Counted from the first letter of the stretch, positions 24,645-36,300 are shown. The stretch is DNA of 64,000 bases from Polytrichum commune (GCA_950295325.1 OX485805.1:40103501-40167500); one strand, 5' to 3'. Notes: generated by a model not told the origin, from the letters alone. Made by a program: numbers and translations.

Positions 24645-24954
24645 CCAAGTTCCTACCCCGACTATTAATTAGTTAGCTAGCTAGCGCACCTCTATCTGTG
24701 TGCGAAGTTGACTAGTTATCTAGGCACTACGCCTTTATCTGCGTGCATAGTTGACTCCTTTGCCTTGGAGAGTGTGTGTGTGTTTTGTTTTGTGCTATTT
24801 CTCTTTTAGAATATATGTGTACTTGGAATGATACATATCGTGGTACCAGGTCGGCGTGTAAGGCTGCCAAATGGTACGTTGGTTTTTTGGCTTTCTTAAC
24901 TCCTAAATCTTTGAGAGACCCAAAATGACTCATTATTGATGGTCTTTGTTTTGA

Positions 24955-25347
24955 ATGAGACATTTGACTATTTCAAACGGAGGTGAAATTTCTGTTAGAA
25001 TTCATGAATTTCATTTTGCATTCCATGCCCCAAGTTTCATTGGTTTTGGACTAAACCTCAATCTTGTGGAGTTTTTCAAAGTCATCCAGTGCCCTGGATT
25101 CCATTGGATTTGGATTAAACCTCATGATACATTAAGAAAATGTGTCAGATCGGAGGAAACAACACTCATGTGTACTTGGAAAGCTATGAAATATTTTCAA
25201 GGATTTAGTTTATTTTATGCTTCAAATATCAACAAATATTATATAAGATTGGATGTAAAACGGAGTGGTACACATTCCAAGGGCTCTCAAAAAAATCACA
25301 TTTGGTGCAAACATAAGAAATTCAAGCCTCAAAGGTTCATGATTTAG
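24955..25347 (+). CDS. Unrecognised 130-codon ORF, probably not a gene
   Basis: An ATG-initiated open frame with no family I recognise. It contains an internal DNA duplication: two ~35-bp stretches reading CCAAGTTTCATTGGTTTTGG and CCTGGATTCCATTGGATTTGG, both running into TAAACCTCA, about 65 bp apart. The protein is rich in aromatic and basic residues and ends in a Lys-rich tail. Its surroundings are repeats, and no splice-compatible neighbour exon was found. It may be a decayed retroelement fragment or chance. Confidence 0.15.
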   Translation: MRHLTISNGGEISVRIHEFHFAFHAPSFIGFGLNLNLVEFFKVIQCPGFHWIWIKPHDTLRKCVRSEETTLMCTWKAMKYFQGFSLFYASNINKYYIRLDVKRSGTHSKGSQKNHIWCKHKKFKPQRFMI

Positions 25348-25459
25348 TTGGAAATGTCATCCCAATTGGGTCCCATCCCTCATCCATCTGATGATGTCAG
25401 CAAGGTTAAAGTTTGTTTTCAATCATCTTCCCTGCCCATTGTATGTTCACATATGTACT

Positions 25460-25515
25460 ACACTAAATAGGATATTTAGTATCATATGGTGTATAATGTC
25501 ACTATGGTAACTTAA
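25460..25515. mobile_element. Terminal fragment of the 7368-8043 TIR element family
   Basis: It reads CACTAAATAGGATATTTAGTA then ATCATATGGT and GTCACTATGGTAACT, matching the first ~55 bp of 7368-8043 and then diverging. It is preceded by TA. Confidence 0.55.
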
Positions 25516-26084
25516 TTAGTATTAAGTGCAGTTTCTCATTCACTTGGCCACGTAGACAGTTAATGATTTTGGATAGCTCATACAAAGGCTGATATCATAT
25601 CTATATGGTTGGATGCTCAAAAACACCTATAGATTGAGTCCTAAATTATCTCTTTTAGAAACAATGATTTGAGGCCAATTTTGAGGAGAATGATGCTTAG
25701 GGATTTAGGATGTCCGTTGGCTTCTATGTATGTATATCAAAGCATCTCGAACCTCTACCCCAAGTGTTGAGGTAGATGAGTCTTAAATGGTTACTCCCCC
25801 CCCCCCTCCCCCCCCCCGCCCGCAACTAGCTCACTTCTCATAGGATATGAAACATTTGATAGTACAAGATGGTGAGCAAATCCAAGTCAAGGCTATAGCC
25901 ACTTTCCTCATAAATTTTGAACATCACATGACTATATAATTTGATTCCAAGATGAAGATTTTCGTGTTCAATAAAACAAACATCAACAATTTGAGAATTG
26001 TAATCTCCCCATGAATAAGAATTTAAATGTCATATATATATATATATATATATATATGAAAATTTAATGTGCATTCCAGAAAAG

Positions 26085-26840
26085 TCGCTAGTCGAGACAT
26101 GTATGTTAAAAGATTGATGCAAAAAAATTCCCAAGTGTATGGGTCCATGCTATTTTAATGTGTGATCGTGTATAATGTGGGCCACACTATAGTGCAACAA
26201 AGGGTCTATCACACTATAAGTATCCCCATAGTATCTACCCTAAAAGAAAGGTACATTGCTTATGGTAAACACTACGAGCCACACTAAAAATGAGGAAACT
26301 AACACTCAAACCATCTAGGATATTGTTGTGGATGAATAATGTATCCCAACCTACCATATATATAATATTATAGGTCTACCTAGTAGGTTACAATCTTTCT
26401 AATGGATGGAAAATAGTGTGCACTTGGGAGACTTCCAACAAAGTCACTCCGATTCAGACCCGTCCTACAGGGGCATTTTTAAGTCTAATATCAGAACATT
26501 TAATTTGTTTTCAAATGTAAACTCCAACAAATTGAAATTCGCCATTTCCCCAAAGATTTCCTTGTTTGATGTTATTTATCTTAAAATGGTTTTTTTTGGT
26601 AAATTTTGATATTTTACGGAGTAATATAGTTTCCATTGAAGCCACCTAGGTAGGACATGTATATGAAGAGTCGGTGGTCCCTAAAGTATAATGCTCCACA
26701 TTATTTTAATGTGCATTGGTGTATAATGTGGGCCACACTAGCTATAGTGCATCAAAGGGAAGTCACACTATAAGCATGCCCACAATCACCATAAACATGT
26801 AGACATAGTACATTTCATATGCAAGAATCTACTCATGGTT
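26085..26840. repeat. Dispersed repeat family, two internal copies; relative at 32480-33060
   Basis: Two related blocks (26140-26240 and 26690-26780) share TTTTAATGTG, GTATAATGTGGGCCACACTA and CACACTATAAG. The block 26260-26460 (ATGAGGAAAC, GATATTGTTGTGGATG, GGAAAATAG.GTGCACTTGGGAGACTT) reappears in the same order at 32520-32740, and 26620-26700 (TAGTTTCCATTGAAG) at 32945-33020. No transposase or RT motif is visible. A TA microsatellite (26030-26058) lies at the left edge. Confidence 0.65.
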
Positions 26841-26992
26841 CCATCAATTAATGCTACTTCCATATGCCAAGGACACGGATGATGGTACTATTCCCAACAC
26901 AAAAGTACAATGGAAGCCATGGGATTGGTCATAAATTCTCAACCAAGGGGCTTTATGGCATTGCAATAGAAAACGCAATGCAATACACCCTA

Positions 26993-28955
26993 ACCTTGAT
27001 AATGTCACACCCTCCGTTTCACCAAAAAGTGTGATATAAACAAGGTGTGCCATACTTGATAATGTCACATTTTGTACATAATGTGATATTATCAAAAAAT
27101 ATGTAGAAAATCAAAATATAATTACAATTTTTTTTTAAATAACAAATACGAGACTTCAATGTTTTTGAATGTAAAATCTAATTCAAAATTGTGAATAACA
27201 ATAAGAGCACATCATAATGTGTCATTGAGATCAGGTAAAGACCTCTCACTAGAGACAAAGAAGCTTCTAATGTCACATTGTTTTGTTGATGTTAAATGTG
27301 CAACACCAATTCTAATGAGTTTGTCATGGATTTTTTCCATTTCTAACAACTCATGAGTGCTAAAAATCTGAGAACCTTGGCTAGCCATAAAATTCAAAAC
27401 ATCTTTAGCATATTTTTGTGCATCGCTTAGCTTCACTACTTTAGACTCATCATCACTGCTATCAACAATCAATGGGTCCACTTCCATGGAATCAAGAACT
27501 TGTTCGCCATCTTGCACAAATTGCACAAGCTCCTCAGTAGAAAACTCCACCTCAAAATCATCTTCACCTTCCATGTTTATGTACTCCAAAGGACAAAGCT
27601 TTTCTACAGGCTTGCCTTCAACATCCAAACCCAAATTTAATGCGGCGATGAGTCTACCCAATTCCAAAGTTGCTTCCTCCATTTTCGACTTCATACGTTC
27701 ATCAAGATTGTTTATATCTGCATTCCACTCAGCAGGCAATATGGCGGACTTTCTCCAACAATTTCTAATGGTTTGATCATCTAATTCATGCCATGCCGCC
27801 ACACACCATAGCATAGCTTGAAATACATCAACATTCAATTTCCCCAAATCTTCATTTGAGTTGTTATCAATTTGTTGCAAAGTCCAGGCAACAAGCTTGC
27901 GCTTATAGCACATTTTGAATGCTGCAATCACTCCTTGATCCAAAGGCTGAACAACTGAAGTCACATTTGGTGGAAGGAACAAGACAGTGATATGGGAGAG
28001 TACAAAAGCATTAAACCCATCTATAACTTTCTTGACCTCACCATGAATATCATGGCTTCCTGCATTATCCATAATAATGCAAATCTTTCTGCCTTTCAAT
28101 GCCATTCTTCGGTTCTCACTCTTCACCCAATGTGTAAAAACATCATCATTCATCCAAGCTGAATTGTTAGAATAATAGTGTACTGTCCTATTTGGATCAA
28201 AATTCCGAGGAAAACATCTGGGACGCGCTGCTTTGTGAATGAAAACAAGCTTCAATCGCTCCTTCCCTGAGATATTAGTGCAAAGCCCCAATGTCACACG
28301 GTCCTTCTTTTTCTTATTTCCTTTCGCCTTCCCAATATTCAAAGTCTTATAAGGAGAGGCTCTATAATACAAACCTGTCTCATCAAAATTGAAGATGTCT
28401 TCTGGATCATATTTCTTCAATATGAATGGGATCTTTGCCATGGCCAATGCAACTCCAACTCCATCTGCATCTCCACTTTCTCCACGCAGATAATAACACT
28501 TTATTCCATGTCGAGTTTTGAAATTTTGCAACCACCCATTAGAAAGCTTGAATTCGGTATCAGATATGCCAAATGAATCCCTCAATTCCTTAGCCTTATG
28601 CATAATGACATCATCAGTTGCTACTCCCCTCCGTGCTCTAACTTGTCCAAACCATAAAAGCAAAGCTTTTTCAAGCTGAGGCCATTTTCCAACTCGAGCA
28701 TGTCGTACATTGCCTTCACGCACACATGTATCCACGTTCACCCACTTCTCTTTTGAACGAAGAATCTTGGAAATAGTGGTCCGATCCACAAGCTTGAATT
28801 TATGTTGATCCACCATATATTGTGCAAGTTCTTCATGTTTCAAACTTGGATGAGCTTTGTGGACTTCACAAATTTTCCTCTTATCAGACGCAGATAAATC
28901 CACTCGTTTGCGTGTGGAATTGCTTGCCATTAACAAGTGTGATATTATTAAGGTT
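26993..28955 (-). mobile_element. Candidate pogo/Tigger-type DNA transposon
   Basis: This region encloses the transposase at 27212-28930. The proposed ends are AACCTTGATAATGTCACAC (26993) and, inverted, AACCTTAATAATATCACAC (ending 28955). Related motifs occur at ~27028-27045 (reverse), 27053-27070 (forward) and 27079-27096 (reverse), the last two forming a hairpin. Repeated inverted sites next to a transposase suit binding sites for its paired HTH domains. The left end abuts TA, but the right end does not, so the borders are provisional. The start codon of the 572-codon reading lies only 26 bp inside the right end, a very short leader. Confidence 0.55.
27212..28930 (-). CDS. Pogo/Tigger-type (CENP-B-like) transposase, intact ORF
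   Basis: A 572-codon uninterrupted frame, starting at the ATG at 28930; an in-frame ATG at 28966 would add 12 residues but falls outside the proposed element. Residues ~10-63 form a psq/CENP-B N-terminal helix-turn-helix. Residues ~80-145 look like the Tc5/CENP-B-type second HTH, with NGWLQNFKTRHGI. The DDE_1 nuclease follows, with Asp183 in FNFDETGLYYRASP, Asp288 in CIIMDNAGSHD and Asp331 in LPPNVTSVVQPLDQGVIAAF, a complete acidic triad. The C-terminal ~130 residues are acidic (EGEDDFEVEF), with a final SDDES patch. Known family role: cut-and-paste transposition at TA sites; domesticated relatives bind DNA. Lack of stops in otherwise decayed DNA suggests recent activity or selection. Confidence in the family is high; present activity is unknown. 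Confidence 0.9.
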   Translation of the reverse strand: MASNSTRKRVDLSASDKRKICEVHKAHPSLKHEELAQYMVDQHKFKLVDRTTISKILRSKEKWVNVDTCVREGNVRHARVGKWPQLEKALLLWFGQVRARRGVATDDVIMHKAKELRDSFGISDTEFKLSNGWLQNFKTRHGIKCYYLRGESGDADGVGVALAMAKIPFILKKYDPEDIFNFDETGLYYRASPYKTLNIGKAKGNKKKKDRVTLGLCTNISGKERLKLVFIHKAARPRCFPRNFDPNRTVHYYSNNSAWMNDDVFTHWVKSENRRMALKGRKICIIMDNAGSHDIHGEVKKVIDGFNAFVLSHITVLFLPPNVTSVVQPLDQGVIAAFKMCYKRKLVAWTLQQIDNNSNEDLGKLNVDVFQAMLWCVAAWHELDDQTIRNCWRKSAILPAEWNADINNLDERMKSKMEEATLELGRLIAALNLGLDVEGKPVEKLCPLEYINMEGEDDFEVEFSTEELVQFVQDGEQVLDSMEVDPLIVDSSDDESKVVKLSDAQKYAKDVLNFMASQGSQIFSTHELLEMEKIHDKLIRIGVAHLTSTKQCDIRSFFVSSERSLPDLNDTL

Positions 28956-29689
28956 CCACTTAACATTTCAAAGTAAAAATTGTAGAAATGTTAGGAATGT
29001 TTAGGGCATTGGAAGTTTATTTGAGAATATAGTAGGTATATTCCATTATAAATCGTCAATATATGTGGAATATCCCATAAATATGCCCATTGCTTCATAG
29101 ATCCCTTGGAAGCACCCCTTCATCATAGGTGGATTGTATCTTTACAAGGGAGTGACCACCCTGTGTTATCAACCAAAACAACTCCACCAATGTCCAACAA
29201 GAACTAATAAAGATAGTGCTAATGTGTTGTTTTCAATTGGTGTTTAGCTCAAACATTATGGACAACCAACTTGTTGGAGTTATTTGGTTAGATTTTCTTG
29301 TTCCCCTCTCCAATTGATCATGTTTTCATATAGAATCTATAATATATGTTGCATTAGCACATATGTGATGAAACATCATAGAAATTAGACCGTGAACCGA
29401 TCTCTCCTTATGTGGTAGTGGTTATAGGAAGTGCATGTGTGTTCATTCTAATATGAGTATAGAGCACCCTCCCCCCTACTATGCTAAGTATTGAGTGTAA
29501 AGTAATAAATAAAATTTGATGACATAGTCCGATCTTTGCTAAAAATGTATTGATTATAGTGTTTGGTCTTAAATCCATACCTAACCAAATATCGGTCAAA
29601 TATAGACGTTCGATTAGGAAAAATTGTCAAATAACACTCTCATACCTTAAGCCTAGGTCTCATTGACACCAACCTTCAGTTGGGTGAAT

Positions 29690-29915
29690 GCTCACAACAC
29701 CTACTGAGGGGGAGCGGTGAACAAGGGAAGGGGAGGGTGAAACACTTAGTTACTGTTATAGAAACCCAAATGTTTTTATTTAAGGAAAAACCAACCCTAA
29801 ATCAAGGTCAAAGACTCCAATTCATTATATTTTGCATAAACAGGATTGAATCAACAACCAACTCATAAGGAGCTCGGTTTTTAGTACCCTCCCCTTGGTA
29901 GGTGTTAGGAAAGCA
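29690..29915. repeat. Dispersed repeat, paired with 40870-41125
   Basis: Shared ordered blocks in the same orientation: CACCTAC.GAGGGGGAG, CAAGGGAAGG, TTACTATTGT-like, GTTTTTATTTA, AAATCA..GT.AAAGAC, and near the end CC..CGGTAGGT or CCTTGGTAGGTGTTAGGAA. No ORF is common to both copies. Confidence 0.55.
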
Positions 29916-31111
29916 AAATGCCTTCAATCGACATCACCTTTCTCATTTATGAACCACAATGAAATATGTATAAAATTTGCGCAAAAGTGATGCAACACTT
30001 CCAAATTATTCGAAATGCAACGTGTCACACAAGTTTCAAGTAGCTCTAGCGTTTAATGCGATCGAAAAAGAAACAAATAAAAATAAGAAGAAAGGTCCAT
30101 GAAACATACCGATTGGATGCTCATGAGACACTTTAGGCTCTCTTTCATAGCTTTGCATGCCCAATAATTCGTGCCCAATTCATTCCTTTGAAAGAAAATG
30201 GTGGCCATGAGCGTGGTAGGTGTTTCAATATATATGCTTCTATCCCCTTTTGTGCGTCCATGTCGTAGCTAGATACATAAGTTCGATGGGAGGGCTTAAA
30301 TTTCTTCAACAAACACACACTCACAAAACTTGCAGACAGGTGGTGCCTTTAAGCCTTATTGCTAAGAGAATAACACTTTAAAAAGCGTTCTTTCTACAAC
30401 TATCGAGGAAATGAATTGCCCACTGAGCCATTAATGAATGATGCAATCTCGCACGGTGGTTGCAAGCTATAATTGCGACCCATGCAGGGTTCGGGAGATT
30501 TTTTGAGCTCAACCAGCTAAAATCCGCCCCTTCACAACTTCTACTGGTTTTTTTAGGATTTTACCGGTTGTAAACTTGTTGTCATTAATTTGGACCAGCC
30601 AATATCCTATATTTTTTTTTCAAGTGCCGGCTAATTTCCTCTTCATTGTAATGAGAACCAGCCAACAACTTGGGCATTGATAAGTAAGCCGGTTTCTAAT
30701 GTAGCAAAATTATATCTACAAACAAGATACACCATTCAACAACAACATCCAAAGAACATATCAACATACAACAATAATATGTAATGATATCAACGTCCAA
30801 CAATAATGATCAACAATTCATTACATACAAGAAACAATAACAATGATCAACAATTTATTCAACCCTTTTCACAAAACCAACTGGCCGCCATTACACTAAA
30901 TTATGGTTCTCCCCGGACATTGGACTCATGTCCCTGCCCCCCTCCGCAATCGACCCCCACGTCCAAGGCTTCACAAAATTGAGCTAGCCTTGGTCTAGAT
31001 AACTACACCAATATATGTGCAATTAGGTTGTCTCATATTAATTTATTGACATTTCACAATACTGAAATACAAGAAAGAGTTTTTGTTACAGTGGTCACCA
31101 CACGGAACCTT
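29916..31111. other. Gene-free stretch
   Basis: I see no gene or structured repeat that I can define. At 30490-30720 short CCGGTT/CAGCCA motifs recall the GGGGAGA MITE interior but are too diverged to call. At 30715-30860 an ACAACAAT-rich low-complexity run is present. Confidence 0.35.
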
Positions 31112-31458
31112 GAGCTAAATCACATTTGTGTTTGGCTGGGCCCCGCCCCTCCCACGCCTCCTTCACTGCTTGGTCTTCCTGCCCGCACCTACATGGGAAC
31201 TCATCCCTGTTGGGAACCTATGTGACAATACTCGGTCACTTAAGTCATTAAGCTCCTTTGGCATGTGAAGGAACTCTATCAATTAACTTGGGAATAATTT
31301 AAGTGTTGTCAACTTGAATATTTGTAATTTTGACTTGGTATTGTCACATTGGTTCCCAACGAGGAAGAGTTCCCACGCATGTGTGGGCAAGAAGACCGGG
31401 CAGTGAAGGAGGCGTGGGAGGGACGGGGCCCAGCTGAACACATATGTGGTTAGCCTAA
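31112..31458. repeat. Fold-back element with ~115-bp arms
   Basis: The left arm (31115-31235: GCTGGGCCCCGCCCCTCCCA, then CGCCTCCTTCACTGC, then TTGGGAACC.ATGTGACAAT) and the right arm (31345-31450: ATTGTCACAT.GGTTCCCAA ... GCAGTGAAGGAGGCG ... GGGCCCAGC) pair over most of their length, around a ~105-bp loop. Reverse translations on both strands yield mirror-image short ORFs, explained by the palindrome. Confidence 0.75.
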
Positions 31459-31537
31459 AGCCCACACGGATTGGTACCGTAGGCTCATAGCTGGTTCGAC
31501 ACATGTTAGCCGAATAATTAATTAAAGTTCAAAAAGT

Positions 31538-32404
31538 AGGTTCGGCACCTAAAAATAGTATATTCATATTTTTGGCAATTTTCTCTTTTAATTCTTAAAA
31601 ATTCAGCCTAAATTCATTTTTAATTTTCTATTTAAGCTTATATCTTGTACATCTCTCTTCCATTGAATGACAAGTAAGATGTGAGTGAAGAGTTGAGAAT
31701 GCTCTGTGCTTTATTCAAGTAGAGTGGAGTTGTGTTCAACAATGCATATGGGATATGTCAACTTTGAGGTGAAGCACCGAGTTAGACTTCATTTTTATAA
31801 TACGCATAACTTTTGCATAGAGTCTTCAAATGACATAAAATTTGTTGGAGGTGAAAGATTACTTGATTTCTAAACTTTTCTTAGACCAACAAAATTCCAA
31901 AAAAGTTGATCTTCTATGCACAAATGAGCTCCGAAAAACTGTTATGAACGCATTTTAATTTTTTGATCTTTACACGGCAGCAATGTTTTGTCCATATCTT
32001 TTGCATAAAGACTTATTTTGACACAAAACTTGTTGGAGGTGGAAGAAGGATTGATTTCTCAACTTTTGTTAGTTGGACAAAATTCTATAAAACTTCATCT
32101 TCTATGCTCAATTGGACTCCAAAAATTTGTGTACAACACATTTGAAAAGCCTCACCTAGAGTCTTGCTACTTCTTAACCCATATTCTTTGTAGACTAATG
32201 TAAGTGAGCTTGATTACAAAAGGAGCACCTTCTCTCTTTCAAAATTCACATATGCTTCCACTGTAAGTAAAACTCTAGTGAGAAGTAAAAATATCTTACT
32301 TTTTGGCAATTTTGAAAATTAATAAATTTTATATTCGGCAAAAAATGCCAATAATATTCCAAAATTTTAGGCATCTATTTTTAGAATTATTTTGTGCCGA
32401 ACCT
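31538..32404. mobile_element. TIR element with internal direct repeat, ~870 bp
   Basis: The left end GTAGGTTCGGCACCTAAAAA and right end (reverse complement) GCAGGTTCGGCACAAAATAA are inverted and extend into ...AAAAATAG and ..TTTTGGCAATTTT blocks. Inside, 31793-31960 and 31990-32140 are diverged direct repeats (ACTTTTGCATA.AG, AA.TTGTTGGAGGTG.AAGA, TGATTTCT.AACTTTT, CTTCTATGC). No transposase. No target duplication was recognised. Confidence 0.6.
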
Positions 32405-32479
32405 GCTATTAAACTACGGTAAACAAAGTTATAATTTTTATTGATCTAATTCTGACCTAAGGTAATTTGTTTGCATGGG

Positions 32480-33060
32480 TAAAGAGGAAACCCATTCGCA
32501 AAGGCAACCTAATCACACACATCACTATACATTGTTTATGGTAATTATTGTGGGTCACACAAAACATGAGGAAACCAACAGTAAAGATGAGGAGACCGAC
32601 ACTAAAGATTGTAGGGATATTATTGTGGATGCGCATTATTCCAACTCTATATAGTATAATATCAAAGGTCTACATTGAAAGTTACAATATTTTTATTGAA
32701 TGGAAAACACCGTATGTTTGGGAGACTTTCAACGAAGTGAGATCCACCTCATACCCATCCCACCTAGGCGGTGGTATCACATCAAAGATTCAAAGATTCA
32801 TTTTGTTACTACAAAATGAACTTCAACATAAATAAATAAAAATCGACAGCTTTTGAAAGGATTCCATGTTTGAATGTTATTCAAGTCTATAAATATAGTG
32901 TCCGAAAATTCGTTTTAAAAAAAAAAAAAATTTAAACCAAATAATGTAGTTTCCATTGAAGTTGCTTCGGATAGGACTGGTGTGTGAAGAAATTGGTACA
33001 ATTAAAGAAAATTCCTTTGAGTATAATATTCCACATACTTTCAAGTATAAAATTGAAGGG
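32480..33060. repeat. Dispersed repeat, relative of 26085-26840
   Basis: It shares the ordered blocks GGTAA.TATTGTGGGTCACAC, ATGAGGAAACCAAC, GGGATATTATTGTGGATG, TTGGGAGACTTTCAAC and TAGTTTCCATTGAAG with the 26-kb repeat, in the same orientation, with small indels. Confidence 0.65.
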
Positions 33061-33254
33061 TATCTCAACCTCAAACCGCTCCATCTATAACTAGTGATTG
33101 GCTCTCCACATGCGTAGATTTCAGTGCACCAAATCCTTCAACTTGGACACTTTAAGCTCTCCACCCACTTCTCCTCGGATGCGAATCATGCAATAGTGCG
33201 AGATGATTGCCAATTCTAAATCGTGTGTGTAGCCGATTGCCTCATGATTTTTTG

Positions 33255-33450
33255 GATTTCATGTGAATATCTTATTCATTGCCAAAGTGAAGATTCTCGT
33301 GGACATTAAATGGTCATATAGGTCCCCCAATAATGTTGATTATTTAATTAAAAATAGTGAACATATTTTGGCTATATAGTCGAATTTACATGTTTGGTGT
33401 ATGTTCTTACCTCCACACCTAACCACACATTGGCACTTAAATATAGATGT
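33255..33450. repeat. R1 dispersed repeat, copy
   Basis: It shows ATGTGAATATCTTATTCATTG, CAAAGTGAAGATTCTCGTGG, CATTAAATGGTCATATAGGT, then CACACCTAACCACACA and AAATATAGATGTCCAAATA in the R1 order. Confidence 0.75.
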
Positions 33451-35880
33451 CCAAATAGAGAAAGTGAATATGAAAGGCCCAGTTGCCTTATTTGAACTCC
33501 GTAAGAAAAAAATTATATAAGTCAAGAATTTCATTGGTGGATGATCCAAAACCAACACATGAGCTTGACATTAAGGTGTTTGACATTTGTTGAGTCAATG
33601 TGTGTTTATTTTGCAAAAAATTAGGGTGTTGATCTCGAGAAACCATAGCTTCTTGATCATGAAAGAATTCATGTTGGCCAGTATTACATGAGCTTCATGT
33701 AACCAAATTTTGGGTGAGATTTGGTTTTGGTACCCTCTACCTTAGGTGCGTTAGGCTACATACTTAAATACCAAACCCTAGTGGACACTATAGAAGATGC
33801 CGGATGGTATGTCACACTCATTGTCTTCACCTCATGCATCCGAGGAGACATCCACACAAATAGTATCACCAATGCTAAAATCCCCCTAATATCCATGCAT
33901 GCATGTATGCAACAAATTCACTTAATAGCCATCAAATATCTTACCTTACTCATGCTCAACAAACAAAAATTGGAAAGCCACCAAGAAGTTACAATATTTC
34001 CCTCCTCGGCAACCACCAAAAACCCCCACCACACGCACACCTAAACCTCAAGGATGAATCCTACAACATGAATCCTACAACATGAATCCTAATAATTAGC
34101 TCATATAAAGGGATAGACGACTTCTTGAGGTTAGCCCCGATAATCAAACCCAACACATGCTACAACAAGTATAAACACCCTGCCCTCATAACACCAACAC
34201 TTGAGGTACATAGAGCATCACACAAAAACTCATTTACCAATAAACATGCCAAGAAAAAAAAACATACATGGCCAACCCCCCCCCCCCCCCAACCCCTTTG
34301 TCTATGGTTACTAAGAGGGACCATCTCCGACATGACCGACAAGCGACAACAACACTTGTCCCATAGCCATGCTATGTAAATCTGTCTCGGGTGAGGTGTC
34401 CCTCATTCACGCCAACACTAAAGGTTGTGTATGTGTGTGTGTGTGTGTGTGTGGGGGGGGGGGGGGTGGGTGAGTGGGTGGCTACATTTATTTTGAGAAG
34501 CATAAACAAAGGATTGACTCACCTTGCCACCACTTCCTCCAAGTAGCCAATGTATTTTTGAGGTGTTCATAGTTGAGCCTTCAATGTTTTGCTTTGTAAG
34601 CCCATCATGGTGTATTTTTGAAAAAGTTTTTGCAATGTCTTGACATTTGACATGCAAATCTTGCATTAAAAAAATGCATGTCAATTCACGCACACAACTT
34701 AGAATTTGAGATGTAGTGTGACTTGTGGAGAAAAAAATCACACGCCAATTGACACACATAAAATTAAAGTGACATGCACTACTAGGCTTGTGACATTGAG
34801 GTGACATTTTAGAAGAAAATGTTGATATCCATTGACATTCATTTTTGACATTTCACATGACACTTTGGATTTGATTCATTTGAATTTGAGCATCAAATGA
34901 AATTTGTCAAACATACACACTAAAACGCATATTAAAAGGTGGAATGGGATGGAGTTTAATACATAATTGCTATTCTTAAAAAATATGTTCTTCATGGATT
35001 TATTGATGACATCAACATTTTGGTTTTGCTTCCTCAACATAGTTCCATATGTAAGGTATGCATGTGTTATTTGGCTTGTTTTTCTTGTTCTCTATCTTCT
35101 CTTGATAAACGTTATGTCTTCAAATTGATGTTGCATTTGCACACTTATGATGAAACATCAACAACAACAAAAAAGGACCTCCTTTGATATAGTTTTGGTT
35201 GTTGCAAGTGAAAGTTTGCTGATTCCTTAGATGAATATATAGTCCCCAACCCCTATAACAAAACAACAACAATGCATCAATGGTACATGCAAATAAAGTA
35301 GTATGGTGCATGGTGTGAGGCCAAACCACCCACCCTTATGCGTCGTAGTCCGGGTGGGGGCATGTAGCTCACATTCATTGCCTACAACATTCTATTTCTT
35401 CGACGTCATCAACCTCCACCGCATCAATATTGGCACACTGTTTTATTCCATAATAAGAGTACAAGCATTGAAAAATGCTCTTCTCTATCATTACCCTCTC
35501 CTTACACTCGCTCACAACCCCACTCACAATTTCCCACCTAAGGTCCACTCCCTAATGTCACCACCTTGCCCTTGGTGGCCCTCTAATTCCCCACTAATCT
35601 ATTTTCCTAGTTTTAACCCTTCGCATTTAGCCTAATTAACTAGTCCACACTATAATATAGTATTAATAATACCCATCCCCCACCCTAAGTCAACTTCAGT
35701 TTTGGTATTTAGTCCGGAATTCAACACTGTTGGGCTCGGGGCCCAGCCCGTCACTGCCCGTCACTAGTACATGTGTCATAGTTTCGGTGACCAGGGACCT
35801 TCTTCGGACCCAGGAGCTTCTCTCAGCTCCTTCGCAACCCCGCAATCGGCCTAGGGCTCACTCCGAGCTCGGAGCCTCAC
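33451..35880. other. Repeat-derived, gene-free stretch
   Basis: No supported gene. It contains a C homopolymer (34277-34290), a GT run passing into G (34427-34465) and GTGACATTGAGGTGACATTT sequence at 34770-34915. The last reappears inverted at 53708-53860 (AAATGTCACCTCAATGTCAC), so it is another dispersed family. Confidence 0.45.
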
Positions 35881-36300
35881 CTTCGACCTTCAATCCAGGA
35901 GCTTAGCTGCTCCAGCCCTCGCATCAACCTTCGACCTTCAATCCCAGGAGCTTAGCTGCTCCAGCCCTCAGATTAACCTTCGACCTTCAATCCCAGGAGC
36001 TTAGCTGCTCCAGCCCTCGCATTAACCTTCGACCTTCAATCCCAGGAGCTTAGCTGCTCCAGCCCTCGCATTAATCTTCGACCTTCAATCCCAGGAGCTT
36101 AGCTCTAGCCCTCGCATTAACCTTCGACCTTCAATCCCATGAGCTTAGCTGCTCCAGCCCTCACATCAACCTTCGACCTTCAATCCCAGGAGCTTAGCTG
36201 CTCCAACCCTTGCATTAATCTTCGACCTTCAATCCCAGGAGCTTAGCTTCTCCAACCCTCGCATTAACCTTCGACCTTCAATCCCAGGACCTTAGCTCCA
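35881..36300. repeat. Tandem array, ~53-bp unit, about 9 copies
   Basis: Each unit reads CTTCGACCTTCAATCCCAGG then AGCTTAGCTGCTCCAGCC then CTCGCATTAA. Units begin near 35882, 35928, 35981, 36034, 36076, 36121, 36171, 36223 and 36268, with lengths of about 45-53 bp owing to small deletions. Each unit contains GGAGC...GCTCC, able to form a small stem. The array sits in GC-richer DNA (35720-36560) unlike its surroundings. No long ORF persists across it. Confidence 0.85.

Noticed and set aside
26030-26060. TATA-box promoter
   Set aside because: A TA dinucleotide microsatellite with no gene downstream.
27486-27776. Plus-strand 96-codon ORF
   Set aside because: Antisense shadow of the transposase gene.
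33721-34044. 107-codon ORF as a gene
   Set aside because: No recognisable domain, no intron partner, and nearby DNA is low-complexity; chance ORF in AT-rich sequence.
35881-36300. Possible CRISPR array (regular ~50-bp spacing)
   Set aside because: The whole unit is repeated with no unique spacers, and the host is a plant; it is an ordinary tandem repeat.
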